Shown: positions 43,738 to 53,039 of the stretch, one piece after another
How positions within the stretch are numbered: position 1 is the first letter of the stretch
How the letters are laid out: the number at the start of each line of letters is the position of its first letter
DNA from: Shewanella sp. MR-4
GTDB lineage: Bacteria > Pseudomonadota > Gammaproteobacteria > Enterobacterales > Shewanellaceae
Assembly: GCF_000014685.1 (NCBI RefSeq)
Contig: NC_008321.1
Location: 868,001-932,000, forward strand
DNA length: 64,000 nucleotides
Reading direction: 5' to 3'
Position numbers and translations under genes: made by a program
The notes under the pieces: model-generated
Told to the model about the DNA's origin: nothing
Seen by the model: only the letters and a program-made list of their open reading frames with translations
Databases searched by the model: none

Positions 43738-45138
43738 GTGTTTAAGATACGTGTCAAACAAGAAGAATCCCTGTCGATTAAGTTCAGCCATCAGATGGAA
43801 AAGGGCGATAATCGTCAGCTCGATCTCTATTTCTTTTTACCAAAGGAAATGGGCATAGGCGCGCACACCTTAAATGAGGAGGAGTACTACCACAGCTCTA
43901 TTGTCGGTCGTCGATCTTATTACTCCGAAGGGTTGCACTTGCCACTGGTGCAAGGACGTTTTGCCAGTATGAACCGTCGCACGGTGGAAGAATTCCGGCT
44001 GTACTTAAACCTGTTTGCCTACCAGTTTGCCGTCGCGGTTGAAAACGATGTCAAAGAACTCAATCGCATCGCCGATGTGGAACACTTCTATCTGGCGCTC
44101 GATGAGCTGTGCGAGCAAGTGACGCAACTGCTGAAAAAGTTTCGTCGCAATGAGCCGGGCGATCCTAAATGGAAATCCTATTTCGAGAATGCCGATAACT
44201 ATCTCTCCTGGTTCTGCGAGCAGCAACTGTTAAAAGTGCTCGCCCATGCCACGCGCACCAGTGATTTTGCCGACATCCAAGAACGGGTGCTGACCCTATG
44301 CCGCAACGAATGCGCTTACCGCGACGCCAACAACTACAACTCTGCGCAGACCAAGCAAGATCCTAACCGAATCTCTAATAAGATGCTGTTATTACGGCGC
44401 TTAATTCAGCAAGGTGTGGTACTCAAAGAAGAGTTAAAACCCTTAGGCATTGGCCTTAAAAAGTTTACGACTGGACTTGCGACCGCGTTGGTTATGTTGG
44501 TGGTATCGGCGCTTATCATCGAGGCGCAGGGCGTCTTTAGCGGCTTTACCATCGCATTGGTGCTGACGTTGGCGGTCATTTACGGATTTCGTGAAATCTT
44601 TAAGGACGATGTGCGTAATGCTCTCTGGCGCTTTATTCAGCGTGGTCGGCCGCGTTGGAGCCGTATCTTAAGGGATACCACCAGTCAGTCGGTGATCGCT
44701 AAACAATTAGTTTGGCTCGAATTTATGCGGCAACAGGATTTGCCTGAAAAGGTTAACGAAATTCTAAAACAACGGCATAGCCAAAATAAGGTCGATGCCG
44801 AAGTCCTGCATTATAAGATTGCTACTCGGGTAAACCATGGCGAGTTTCAGGCGGGATATTCGACGATACAAGAGCAAGTGAACTTTAGTTTTGTGCCTTT
44901 TGCCCGCTACTTAGAGCGGGGCAAGGCCAAGATTTATAAGGAACTTGAGGGCAAGATCAGTCACGAGTCGGTCGAACGTCGTTATCAAGTGAATCTGATT
45001 TTAGTGCTGCGTGATGGCCGTGAAGAGCCGGAATACGCCCGCTATAAAATCACCATGAACCGCTCGGCCATTATCGAGATCACCCAAAGTAAGCTGCCCG
45101 ATTCCTTTAACCCGCCCGCTAAGGCTGGTGGCGAGTAA
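43738..45138 (+). CDS. Two-TM protein of unknown function
   Basis: 466 aa from GTG 43738 (AAGG 6-9 nt upstream). The first ~235 residues are soluble and mostly helical. A hydrophobic hairpin follows (about 243-292: GLATALVMLVVSALIIEAQG, SGFTIALVLTLAVIYGF), then a basic ~170-residue C-terminal domain. There is no signal peptide and I recognise no family. It starts 84 bp after the copy-2 FidL-like gene on the same strand and may belong to that operon. Its end overlaps the convergent sensor gene by 20 nt. Confidence 0.7.
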   Translation: MFKIRVKQEESLSIKFSHQMEKGDNRQLDLYFFLPKEMGIGAHTLNEEEYYHSSIVGRRSYYSEGLHLPLVQGRFASMNRRTVEEFRLYLNLFAYQFAVAVENDVKELNRIADVEHFYLALDELCEQVTQLLKKFRRNEPGDPKWKSYFENADNYLSWFCEQQLLKVLAHATRTSDFADIQERVLTLCRNECAYRDANNYNSAQTKQDPNRISNKMLLLRRLIQQGVVLKEELKPLGIGLKKFTTGLATALVMLVVSALIIEAQGVFSGFTIALVLTLAVIYGFREIFKDDVRNALWRFIQRGRPRWSRILRDTTSQSVIAKQLVWLEFMRQQDLPEKVNEILKQRHSQNKVDAEVLHYKIATRVNHGEFQAGYSTIQEQVNFSFVPFARYLERGKAKIYKELEGKISHESVERRYQVNLILVLRDGREEPEYARYKITMNRSAIIEITQSKLPDSFNPPAKAGGE

Positions 45139-47356
45139 AGGCCTGGCCGATATTCTGATCGTTATTCTGCTTCGCCCGTTTGAGCGCCAGCTCGGCATTG
45201 CTGAGGTATTGCTCTAGGCTTTGTCCTTCCTGATAACTCGCTATCCCTATGCTGATCCCTTCACCTAAGCCATTGCTGTTAAGCTTTTCAATGGTATTGA
45301 GTGCGAAGTGATGCGCCGCCGTAGCATCGGTATCTGGCAGTAACAACAACAGTTTACCTAGTTGCCAGTGAAGGATTTGGTAATGGGTTGGGATTTCGAG
45401 CAAGAGCTGCACTTCCACTTCCTGCTGGCGTGTCTCGAGTTGGTCGATATCACTCATATGGCTGAGTAAGCCTTCTGGGTTGATATCCATCACCAGCAAA
45501 CTTGAGTGATTGCGGCTTTGGGGCGACAGCGAAGCAAAATAGCGTTCTAAATCGGTGAGATGCTGCAAAATGGTGCTGCGGTGCGGTACAAAGCTGCGCG
45601 GCTCGGTGCCTCTTAGGCTATCGGCGGCTTGCTCTAAGGTGCAGATGATGTAGTCAATCTCACCGTCAGAAGCCACATGGCCCTTCAAGGTGGCCTGTAA
45701 ACAATTGGAATGGCGCAGATTAGGCGAGCAGAGGATCTGCCCTTGCCATTGGCCCTGCATGCTGATTTGGGCGGTGATCCGCTGCCACTGGTTACCCAAA
45801 TCATTAGCGAGCAGTGAGGCTAAATCATGGTTTAAATCGCCATTAAGCTGCATTAACTGGTCGAATACTGGATTGATTTTTATCAGCTTACCATTGGCGT
45901 CTGTTAGCGCTGTGGCAACAGTGGTATCGCAGAGTAATTCGCTTAAGAAGGCTTGATTCTGGCAATCGAGCATAGCGCTAATATCTTCGAGGGATACTAA
46001 CAAGTGAGGCAAACCGCGCCCTAATCTTGGCGCCTGACGCACACTGACGCTAAGTCTGGAGCCATTCTCATTGTCCAGCGACAGCTTGCCCGTCCATTCA
46101 CCCTGTCGGTGTACTTGATCTAGCATTTGGGTATAGGTGAGATCATCGAGGTTGAGCGCACGTTGTAGGCTGCGGTCTGTGAGCTCATCCTGCGGCACCT
46201 GAGTCGCCTCGGCCGCCTTAGGGTTGGCACTGATAATCCGTGCCTGCTCATTGGCGAGAATAAAGCCTACATCACTGTTAAATAATGCGTTTGCTACATC
46301 GATGCTATATTGACGCGAGCGATACTGTAGTCGATACATATGACTCAGCAGGATAACCCATGCGGCCAGCATGGTTAGGATTAGCGAGGCAATGATGACG
46401 ATGTTTTGCCACTGGGAAAATTTGGAGGCGATATCGGCATTGCGAATATAGGAGAGTAAAAAATACTCACGGCGCAGTTCTGGCTGATTGGTTAACTCGA
46501 CTTTGAGATACACGAAGGTCGCATCTTCACCATGGAACTGGCCAAAGTTGCTCATCGACATTTCCCGCCACAGCGCGGGGTAACTCTGGCGCAAACTGGC
46601 GCCTAAGGTATCGGGAATATGAGTTAAGGGGGCCAGATCGCTCACGCCAGCGTAGAGCAAACCTTGGGTATCCAGCACTAGCATGGGCGATTTATTGCTT
46701 GAAAATGCAGGTTTTATTGCTTCGAGCATCTGTACCATAGAGTTATAGGTAATGAGATAACCCATAGCGCTTTGATCGGGTTTTTCAAGCCAAGTCATTT
46801 GATACATATAGGGTTCGAGCATGCCATTAAGGGGCACAAACTCTAAGGGCGAGGTGAAGACTTCTTTGCCACCTAAATTACGGCTCGAACCTAACAGGGC
46901 GGCGGGAAGCGCATCCTGACTAAAGTTTGAAGGTGTCGCAAACTTATAATTGCCTTGGGGATCGAACAGGGCAATTCCGAGAAGTTCGGGAATATGCTGC
47001 ACCAGCTCCTGCCAGCTTTCCTGTAATTTCTGTTGAGAAGAGGCCGTTGGATTTTTCAGGTACTGCTTGAGCAGCTCATCCTTGGCAAATAACTGAGTAC
47101 GAAATTGCTGGAAGGCAACCTTGTCGGTGATCAGTGTGCCTATGGTTTGCAACTCGCTATATCTTTGGGTTGCCCATTCTTCCTGTAAGCGGCGTTCACC
47201 TAAGGTTATGATTAAATTTGTTAAAATAATCATACCTATTACCAGCATCGATAACTGGCTCGCGACAGCCAACATGCGTTGGTGAGACCAATGCAGTCCT
47301 TGGGTTAATGATCGTAATGGCGCGAGTGGGTGTAGGCTTGGATTCTTTTTCAGCAT
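45119..47356 (-). CDS. Membrane sensor with PAS domains and a degenerate GGDEF domain
   Basis: 745 aa. It has two TM helices (~35-55 and ~330-352) enclosing a ~275-residue periplasmic sensor of the CACHE-like type. PAS-like repeats follow (~370-480, IISANPKAAEAT; ~485-590, KINPVFDQLMQL), then a GGDEF-like fold (~610-740). The signature position reads HWQLGKLLLLLP, with no GGDEF, so cyclase activity is not expected. The C-terminal SIGIASYQEGQSLEQYLSNA is typical of the fold. It probably acts as a non-enzymatic c-di-GMP or protein-binding sensor. Ends 20 nt inside the convergent gene. Confidence 0.8.
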   Translation of the reverse strand: MLKKNPSLHPLAPLRSLTQGLHWSHQRMLAVASQLSMLVIGMIILTNLIITLGERRLQEEWATQRYSELQTIGTLITDKVAFQQFRTQLFAKDELLKQYLKNPTASSQQKLQESWQELVQHIPELLGIALFDPQGNYKFATPSNFSQDALPAALLGSSRNLGGKEVFTSPLEFVPLNGMLEPYMYQMTWLEKPDQSAMGYLITYNSMVQMLEAIKPAFSSNKSPMLVLDTQGLLYAGVSDLAPLTHIPDTLGASLRQSYPALWREMSMSNFGQFHGEDATFVYLKVELTNQPELRREYFLLSYIRNADIASKFSQWQNIVIIASLILTMLAAWVILLSHMYRLQYRSRQYSIDVANALFNSDVGFILANEQARIISANPKAAEATQVPQDELTDRSLQRALNLDDLTYTQMLDQVHRQGEWTGKLSLDNENGSRLSVSVRQAPRLGRGLPHLLVSLEDISAMLDCQNQAFLSELLCDTTVATALTDANGKLIKINPVFDQLMQLNGDLNHDLASLLANDLGNQWQRITAQISMQGQWQGQILCSPNLRHSNCLQATLKGHVASDGEIDYIICTLEQAADSLRGTEPRSFVPHRSTILQHLTDLERYFASLSPQSRNHSSLLVMDINPEGLLSHMSDIDQLETRQQEVEVQLLLEIPTHYQILHWQLGKLLLLLPDTDATAAHHFALNTIEKLNSNGLGEGISIGIASYQEGQSLEQYLSNAELALKRAKQNNDQNIGQAFTRHQP

Positions 47357-47489
47357 GGGCCGATTTTGGGTTGATGAGCTGTTAATTAGGCTATGTTAAC
47401 ACGAATGAAATGTTACGACAGTGGCAAGTTGCTCGGCGACTGTGTTATCCCGAGCAGTGAATCAACCCAATGGAGACCAAGCCTGTCTG

Positions 47490-48227
47490 CTAGCCGAGTG
47501 CGCCTAGGACTCTATGTTTAAACTCGCAGCCAGCGGCGAGCACTTGTTCGCGGCAAAGATCGATGTCGACTCCTTCTAATCCCTCAATCGCCGAGACTTG
47601 TACCCGCTCAATGTAATGGGGGGCGAGGGCGATAAAGGCATTTACAGCGGCGTAGGAGCCTGCCAGTTTGGGGCGGCAATGTTGGTTATAGGCGGCTTCA
47701 TTGTCGGCATTGAGGGAAATGGATAAGCCATCCACGCACTCGGCCAGTTCGGGCAGAATGTTACGTCTGTGCACTAGGTTGCCTAAACCATCGGTATTGA
47801 CCCGCACACGCCCGCCACGGCGTTTGATTTCCTTGGCAACGGCCAACAGTGTCGGCAGGTTCATCGTTGGTTCACCATAGCCGCAGAACACATATTCCTC
47901 AAAGTCTTCCACTTTGCCTAATAGCGGGATGATTTCCTCCGGCTTAGGCTGGTGGGTCAATGCCAATTGATACTCGTGAATTTGTTTACTGCCATTATGT
48001 TTAGGGCAGAAGGCGCAGCGCAGGGTGCAACGTCCTGTGATATTTAGATAACGACTCCTGCGAATATCGTAGACTAAGGTTTCGGTCGCGCAGGTCTCAT
48101 TGGTGCACACTTCTGCCGTTGTGTTGCCATTGGCTAGGGTTTCTGTGGTTTTGAGTGGAGCGGGCTTGATTCGGACAGGCTGTGAGTTTGGCATACTATC
48201 GATTTTCATTGGCATCTTGGCGATCAC
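47490..48227 (-). CDS. Radical SAM protein of the TatD-linked type
   Basis: 245 aa. The radical-SAM cluster motif CTLRCAFC is at about residues 73-80, followed by FCGYGEPTMNLPTLL, GGRVRVNTDGLGNLVHRRN and LSISLNADNEAAYNQHC, which match the family found fused to or beside TatD-type DNases. The reaction is unknown. No tatD lies nearby. The first ~50 residues are divergent; starts at GTG 48227, ATG 48215 and ATG 48209 are all possible, none with a strong Shine-Dalgarno. It follows the RND operon on the same strand after a terminator. Confidence 0.78.
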   Translation of the reverse strand: MIAKMPMKIDSMPNSQPVRIKPAPLKTTETLANGNTTAEVCTNETCATETLVYDIRRSRYLNITGRCTLRCAFCPKHNGSKQIHEYQLALTHQPKPEEIIPLLGKVEDFEEYVFCGYGEPTMNLPTLLAVAKEIKRRGGRVRVNTDGLGNLVHRRNILPELAECVDGLSISLNADNEAAYNQHCRPKLAGSYAAVNAFIALAPHYIERVQVSAIEGLEGVDIDLCREQVLAAGCEFKHRVLGALG

Positions 48228-48311
48228 TTACGCTGAGTGTAACTAATGCCCTGTGTGATAACTGCCACCTAGATCGCACAATGCGCTTTCCTATTAAGTG
48301 GGGGCCAGACA

Positions 48312-48340
48312 TAAAAAGAGAGCCTAGGCTCTCTTTTTAT
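48312..48340 (-). terminator. Terminator of the RND efflux operon
   Basis: AAAAAGAGAGCC and GGCTCTCTTTTT form a perfect stem with a 2-nt loop, 27 bp beyond the RND stop. Confidence 0.85.
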
Positions 48341-48367
48341 GGGGTGACTATGATGACTGAACGACCA

Positions 48368-51300
48368 CTAATCCTGTTTATAGTCAGGTTCATTAAAGGC
48401 GTCTAAGGACACCTTGTGGGTCTCATTGGCATGTAAATGTATCTCCTGCGATGTTTTTGGACGCCACCACCAATGGTAGAAGCGGCTTCCAACGCGTTTC
48501 GCATCATCGAGTATGATGTACAACAAAGGCACCAGAATTAAGGTCACCACAGTCGAGAACAGGATACCGAAGGCGAGGGAGGTCGCCATGGGGATCACAA
48601 TCTGCGCCTGTAAGCTGCGCTCAAGAATAATAGGCACTAGACCGACGAAGGTTGTCAATGAGGTCAAGATAATCGCCCTAAAACGATAACATCCCGAGTC
48701 CACCGCCGCTTGTTTTATCGATAGCCCTTGCTCCCGTGCTCGGTTCACAAAGTCCACTAAGATCAAGGAGTCGTTTACCACCACCCCGGCGAGCGCGACG
48801 ATACCGCAAAGGCTTAACACGCTCATGGCGAGCCCTTGGATCAAATGTCCAAACAGGGCGCCGATAATCCCGAAGGGGATCACTGACATAATGATCAGCG
48901 GCTGGCTGTAGGACTTGAGCGGCACCGCCATTAAGGCATAAATGGTAAACAGCGCAAAGAAGAAGCCCTGCATTAGACCGACCATAGCATTCTGTTCATC
49001 CAAACTGCCACCATCGAGGGTGGTTTGGATTTTCGGATACTTGGCCTGTAACTGCGGCAGGAAATCCTTCTGGATTTCATTTACTACCTTAGAAGGTTCA
49101 ACCTTGTGTTTGTTGGCATTGGCAATGATGGTAATCGCCCGTTTGCCATCGACACGGGTGATAGAGGCATAGGACTCACCCTTTTCGACTTCGGCTACGG
49201 TGGAGAAAGGCACCGACTTACCCTGCGGCGTGCGGATCAGCATATTCTCGAGGTAGCCAACGGTACGGCGCTGTTCTAATGGGTAGCGCACCATGACTTT
49301 GATTTCTTCTTTATTACGCAAAATGCGTTGTGCTTCATAACCATAGAAGCCATAACGGACTTGGCGAGCTAAATCAGACAAGGTTAAGCCTAACGCTTCG
49401 GCCTCTGGGCGGATCTTTAAGCGGATCTCATGGCTGCCCGAGGAGAAGTTATCGGCAATGTCATACACACCTTCGTAGGTGGCGAGCTTTTGCTTAAGCT
49501 CACGGGCGGCTGCGGATAATTCTTCGAGATCGCTCGAGGTCAATCTAAAGGAGATGTCACCACCGCCACCGCCGTTACCGCTGGCGTTAAAGTCGAGTTT
49601 TTTCACCGACAGTAATTCGGGCAATTGCTCGCGCCACGCGGCGGCAATGGTTTCGCCATCTACTTCCCGGTCTTCGCCCTTAGTGAGTTCGGCAAAGATA
49701 AAGGCGGAAGTGCGTGAGCTCATGTTGATAAAGCTGTGCTTCACCACTTCGCTGCCGTTGTCCTTCTCCATTTTGGCGTTCATCTTGTACAGGGCTTCTT
49801 CGATATCCTGCACCACCTTGAGGGTGTTCTGTTCAGAGCTGCCCTCATCCATCTCCAATTGCACTTGGATAAAGTCCGATGGAATATCGGGGAAGAATAC
49901 CCAGCGCACTTTACCGCTGACGACTAAGGCGACGGATAAAATCAACACACCTATAAAAGCCGCGACCACGTTGTAGCGATGTTGGATACAGCGCTCGAGG
50001 AAGTTACGGTAACTGTGGTGAATAAAATGCTGAACGCGATTGTTAAATCGATCCTTAAAGCGACCAAAGAATCCCGTGGGTTCGCCTGGTTTTCTAAACT
50101 TCATGTGGGCTAAGTGCGCTGGCAGGATAAATTTAGATTCCACCAGTGAAAATGCCAGACACATGATGACCACCATGCCGATGGATTTCCAAATAATCCC
50201 CATTGGGCCAGAAACCATCAACATAGGGATAAAGGCGGCGATAGTGGTTAACACCCCGAAGGTGGCGGGCATGGCCACTTTTTGCGCCCCGCGGATCACG
50301 TTGTCAATCGAGTGTCCGTGCCGTTCGACCTCGCTGTAGGCGCTTTCGCCTATCACAATCGCATCGTCGACCACTATCCCCAAAACGAGAATAAAGGCGA
50401 ACAATGTCAGCATGTTGATGGTCATGGAGAAAGGTTCTAGCGGCATGATCAGCATAGTGCCGAGGAAACAAACGGGTAATCCCATCATCACCCAGAAGGC
50501 GAGTTTGAGATCGAGGAACAGGGCTAAGATCACAAACACTAGCAGGGCGCCATAAAACATGTTTGACATCATCATGTTCAAACGGCCCTTGAGGTAGTGG
50601 GTTAAATCTCCCCAAGTGTCTAATTTTGCATTGGCAGGCAGAGTGGCACGGCGTTTCTCGACGTAGTCTTTGACCTGCTGAGCAATGTCGAGGGCGTTTT
50701 GATCGTTAACGCTGGTCACTTCAATAATGGCCGCAGGCTTGCCGTTGAAGCGGGTGTACTCTAAACGTTCTTCAAAATCGTCCTTAATGGTTGCCACTTG
50801 AGGCAACATCACTCGGCTACCATCGGCGCGGGTCGTGACGACGATATTGGCAAAATCATCGCCGGTATAGGCTTGGCCTTTAGTACGCAGCAGAATGTCG
50901 CCATCTTCGGCGCGGATCGAACCGCCCGGTAAGTCGATAGAAGAGTTTTGCACCGCCAAGGCGACTTGCGAGAAGGTTAAGCCGTATTCCCGTAGCTTAT
51001 CTTCCGAGACTTCGATACCTATTTCATAGTCGCGCACACCTGTGACTTTCGCGCGGGTCACGGCGGGGAGTTGGGTCAAATCATCACGCACCGATTTGGC
51101 CAACTCCTTCATATCGTGCAGCGACATATCACCGTAAACCGATACCCAAATCACGTTGTTTTCAGGTTCGATTTTAAAGATTTGTGGTTTTTCGATGTTC
51201 ACCGGAAAGGTGGAAATCGCGTCCAGTCGTAACTTGGCTTCGTCGAGTACGGTTTGCACGTCGTAGTCATCTTCGACTTCGACCGTGATGGCGCCAACCC

Positions 51301-51571
51301 CTTCACTGGCAACCGAGGTCACTTTTTTAATGCCGTTGATATCTTGGATGGCTTCTTCAATCTTGATGTTGATGCCTTCTTCGATTTCCTGTGGCGCAGC
51401 GCCGGGATAAGCAACGGTAATGCTCAATAAATTCAGGTTAAAAGAGGGGAAGACCTCTTTATTAATCAACACTGTGCTAAATAGACCGCCAATCAGTAGC
51501 GCCCACATTAACAGGTTGGCTGCCACGCTGTTGCGGGCAAACCAGGCTAAGATCCCTTTTTGAGTATCCAT
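48368..51571 (-). CDS. RND efflux transporter, inner-membrane subunit
   Basis: 1067 aa, AcrB/MexB-type topology: one N-terminal TM helix, a large periplasmic domain, a six-helix bundle, a second periplasmic domain and a further bundle. The proton-relay Asp pair is visible in LGIVVDDAIVIGE (helix 4); VVNDSLILVDFVNRAREQG is in the second half. It pumps drugs, metabolites or other compounds out with H+; the substrate cannot be told. The start ATG overlaps the stop of the adaptor gene by one base (TAATG). There is no outer-membrane TolC gene in the operon. Confidence 0.92.
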   Translation of the reverse strand: MDTQKGILAWFARNSVAANLLMWALLIGGLFSTVLINKEVFPSFNLNLLSITVAYPGAAPQEIEEGINIKIEEAIQDINGIKKVTSVASEGVGAITVEVEDDYDVQTVLDEAKLRLDAISTFPVNIEKPQIFKIEPENNVIWVSVYGDMSLHDMKELAKSVRDDLTQLPAVTRAKVTGVRDYEIGIEVSEDKLREYGLTFSQVALAVQNSSIDLPGGSIRAEDGDILLRTKGQAYTGDDFANIVVTTRADGSRVMLPQVATIKDDFEERLEYTRFNGKPAAIIEVTSVNDQNALDIAQQVKDYVEKRRATLPANAKLDTWGDLTHYLKGRLNMMMSNMFYGALLVFVILALFLDLKLAFWVMMGLPVCFLGTMLIMPLEPFSMTINMLTLFAFILVLGIVVDDAIVIGESAYSEVERHGHSIDNVIRGAQKVAMPATFGVLTTIAAFIPMLMVSGPMGIIWKSIGMVVIMCLAFSLVESKFILPAHLAHMKFRKPGEPTGFFGRFKDRFNNRVQHFIHHSYRNFLERCIQHRYNVVAAFIGVLILSVALVVSGKVRWVFFPDIPSDFIQVQLEMDEGSSEQNTLKVVQDIEEALYKMNAKMEKDNGSEVVKHSFINMSSRTSAFIFAELTKGEDREVDGETIAAAWREQLPELLSVKKLDFNASGNGGGGGDISFRLTSSDLEELSAAARELKQKLATYEGVYDIADNFSSGSHEIRLKIRPEAEALGLTLSDLARQVRYGFYGYEAQRILRNKEEIKVMVRYPLEQRRTVGYLENMLIRTPQGKSVPFSTVAEVEKGESYASITRVDGKRAITIIANANKHKVEPSKVVNEIQKDFLPQLQAKYPKIQTTLDGGSLDEQNAMVGLMQGFFFALFTIYALMAVPLKSYSQPLIIMSVIPFGIIGALFGHLIQGLAMSVLSLCGIVALAGVVVNDSLILVDFVNRAREQGLSIKQAAVDSGCYRFRAIILTSLTTFVGLVPIILERSLQAQIVIPMATSLAFGILFSTVVTLILVPLLYIILDDAKRVGSRFYHWWWRPKTSQEIHLHANETHKVSLDAFNEPDYKQD

Positions 51572-52788
51572 TAGTTCACTCCAGCGGCCGCAAGACTCGA
51601 CTCAGGAGCATCTTCCTTAGGTGTGGGTGTCTGCACTGGCTTGGCATCTTCACCTATGATTTTGACCAGCTGGCCATTCGCCATATTGCTAAAGTGAGTG
51701 ATGGCAACGCGCTCACCGGTTTTTAAGCTGTCCTTGATAAATACATGTTCAAGATCGCTACGCACTACATTCACGTGGCGCATTTCGACAATGTTTTGAT
51801 CGTTAATCAAGGCAACATGCTCATTACGCACTACGTGGCGTGGCAGTTTGACAATGCCATCGACGGTACGACCTTTAATCACGGCGTTGACAAAGCTGCC
51901 ATATTTCAGCGGTAAACTGCCAGGGGTTTTGTGCTCACGCAGGTAAGGATCTTTAATCTCGGCGACGAGGTAAACCATGCGGTTATCGGCATCGATCACG
52001 CCTTCACTGCGAATGATATTTCCTAGCCAAGTGTTTTCTTTACCCGCTAAAGAGGCGCTCAAGGTGACTTGGGTATCGGGATGATCGACCGATTCTAAAT
52101 AGGCTAAATCATCGTTAGAGATAGGCAGACGAATTTCCGCAATGCGAGTGTCGTACAGCTCACCCAAGTTAGTGCCTAATGTAACGTACTGACCTAAATC
52201 GACATTTCTGGCTTTGATAATGCCGTCAAAGGGCGCGCGGATGACAGTGCGCTCTAAGTTACGTTGGGCGCGTGCCAGTGCTGCCTGGGCATATTTCACG
52301 TTGGCTTGTTCTTTTTTCAGCTGTGGAATACGTAAACCCAGCTCTGGCGGCAAGCCTTTGTCGTAGCCTTTAAATTCGATTTTAGCGACTTCGCCACGGG
52401 CGATTTCTTCATTGAGCGCCGCAGTTGCCTGAGCCAAGGTGGCTTCGGCTTGCATTAAATCGGCTTCGTAATCCGAAGGTTCGATCTGGGCTAATTGGTC
52501 GCCTTTCTTCACTATGCCACCGGCCACAAATTGCGGTGAAATGCTCAGCATCCGCCCTTGAACTTCGGTCACTAGTTGCGTCTTATATTTAGGCGTGACG
52601 ACCCCGTAGGAGGGAAGATTAAGCGATACCGTTTGCTGCTCAACCTGCGTGACATCCACGATAGGTACTGGCATTTCTTCGGGTTTCTGTTCGGGAGCTT
52701 CCTTGGTTGACATCAGTGCAAACGCGCCAATAACAAATAACAGCAGTATAAACAGAGGAGATAATCTCCTGAGTAAAGTTTTCATCAT
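51571..52788 (-). CDS. RND efflux periplasmic adaptor (membrane fusion protein)
   Basis: 405 aa. N-terminal membrane anchor (residues ~8-27), then an alpha-hairpin of QAEATLAQATAALNEEIARG and later AQAALARAQRNLERT, a lipoyl-like half-motif (RAPFDGIIKARNVDLGQYV) and beta-barrel domains. It connects the RND pump to an outer-membrane channel. The upstream region has a long A+T-rich leader (52800-53000). It is the first gene of the two-gene operon. Confidence 0.9.
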   Translation of the reverse strand: MMKTLLRRLSPLFILLLFVIGAFALMSTKEAPEQKPEEMPVPIVDVTQVEQQTVSLNLPSYGVVTPKYKTQLVTEVQGRMLSISPQFVAGGIVKKGDQLAQIEPSDYEADLMQAEATLAQATAALNEEIARGEVAKIEFKGYDKGLPPELGLRIPQLKKEQANVKYAQAALARAQRNLERTVIRAPFDGIIKARNVDLGQYVTLGTNLGELYDTRIAEIRLPISNDDLAYLESVDHPDTQVTLSASLAGKENTWLGNIIRSEGVIDADNRMVYLVAEIKDPYLREHKTPGSLPLKYGSFVNAVIKGRTVDGIVKLPRHVVRNEHVALINDQNIVEMRHVNVVRSDLEHVFIKDSLKTGERVAITHFSNMANGQLVKIIGEDAKPVQTPTPKEDAPESSLAAAGVN

Positions 52789-53003
52789 ATGATTGTTACA
52801 TCCGTGCTAAATCGCTTAATGCGCCTAAAGTATCAGAGTAGAGCGGTGCAATAAATTTATTTTTGTAAATAAAATGTGTCGAAAGGTGATGTCGAGTTTT
52901 ACGGTACGCCACATTTTTTTCACGACAGACAAGAATACGGACGATTAGAGTGTTTGGGTCACTCTGGTTTTGTTTGCTATGGAGACTTTTTGCGGCAAGT
53001 GAG

Positions 53004-53030
53004 CATAAAAAAGCCGCATTACGCGGCTTT
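53004..53030 (-). terminator. Terminator after srmB
   Basis: Stem AAAGCCGC/GCGGCTTT with a run of T on -, 10 bp beyond the srmB stop. Confidence 0.8.
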
Positions 53031-53039
53031 AGGGAGTGT

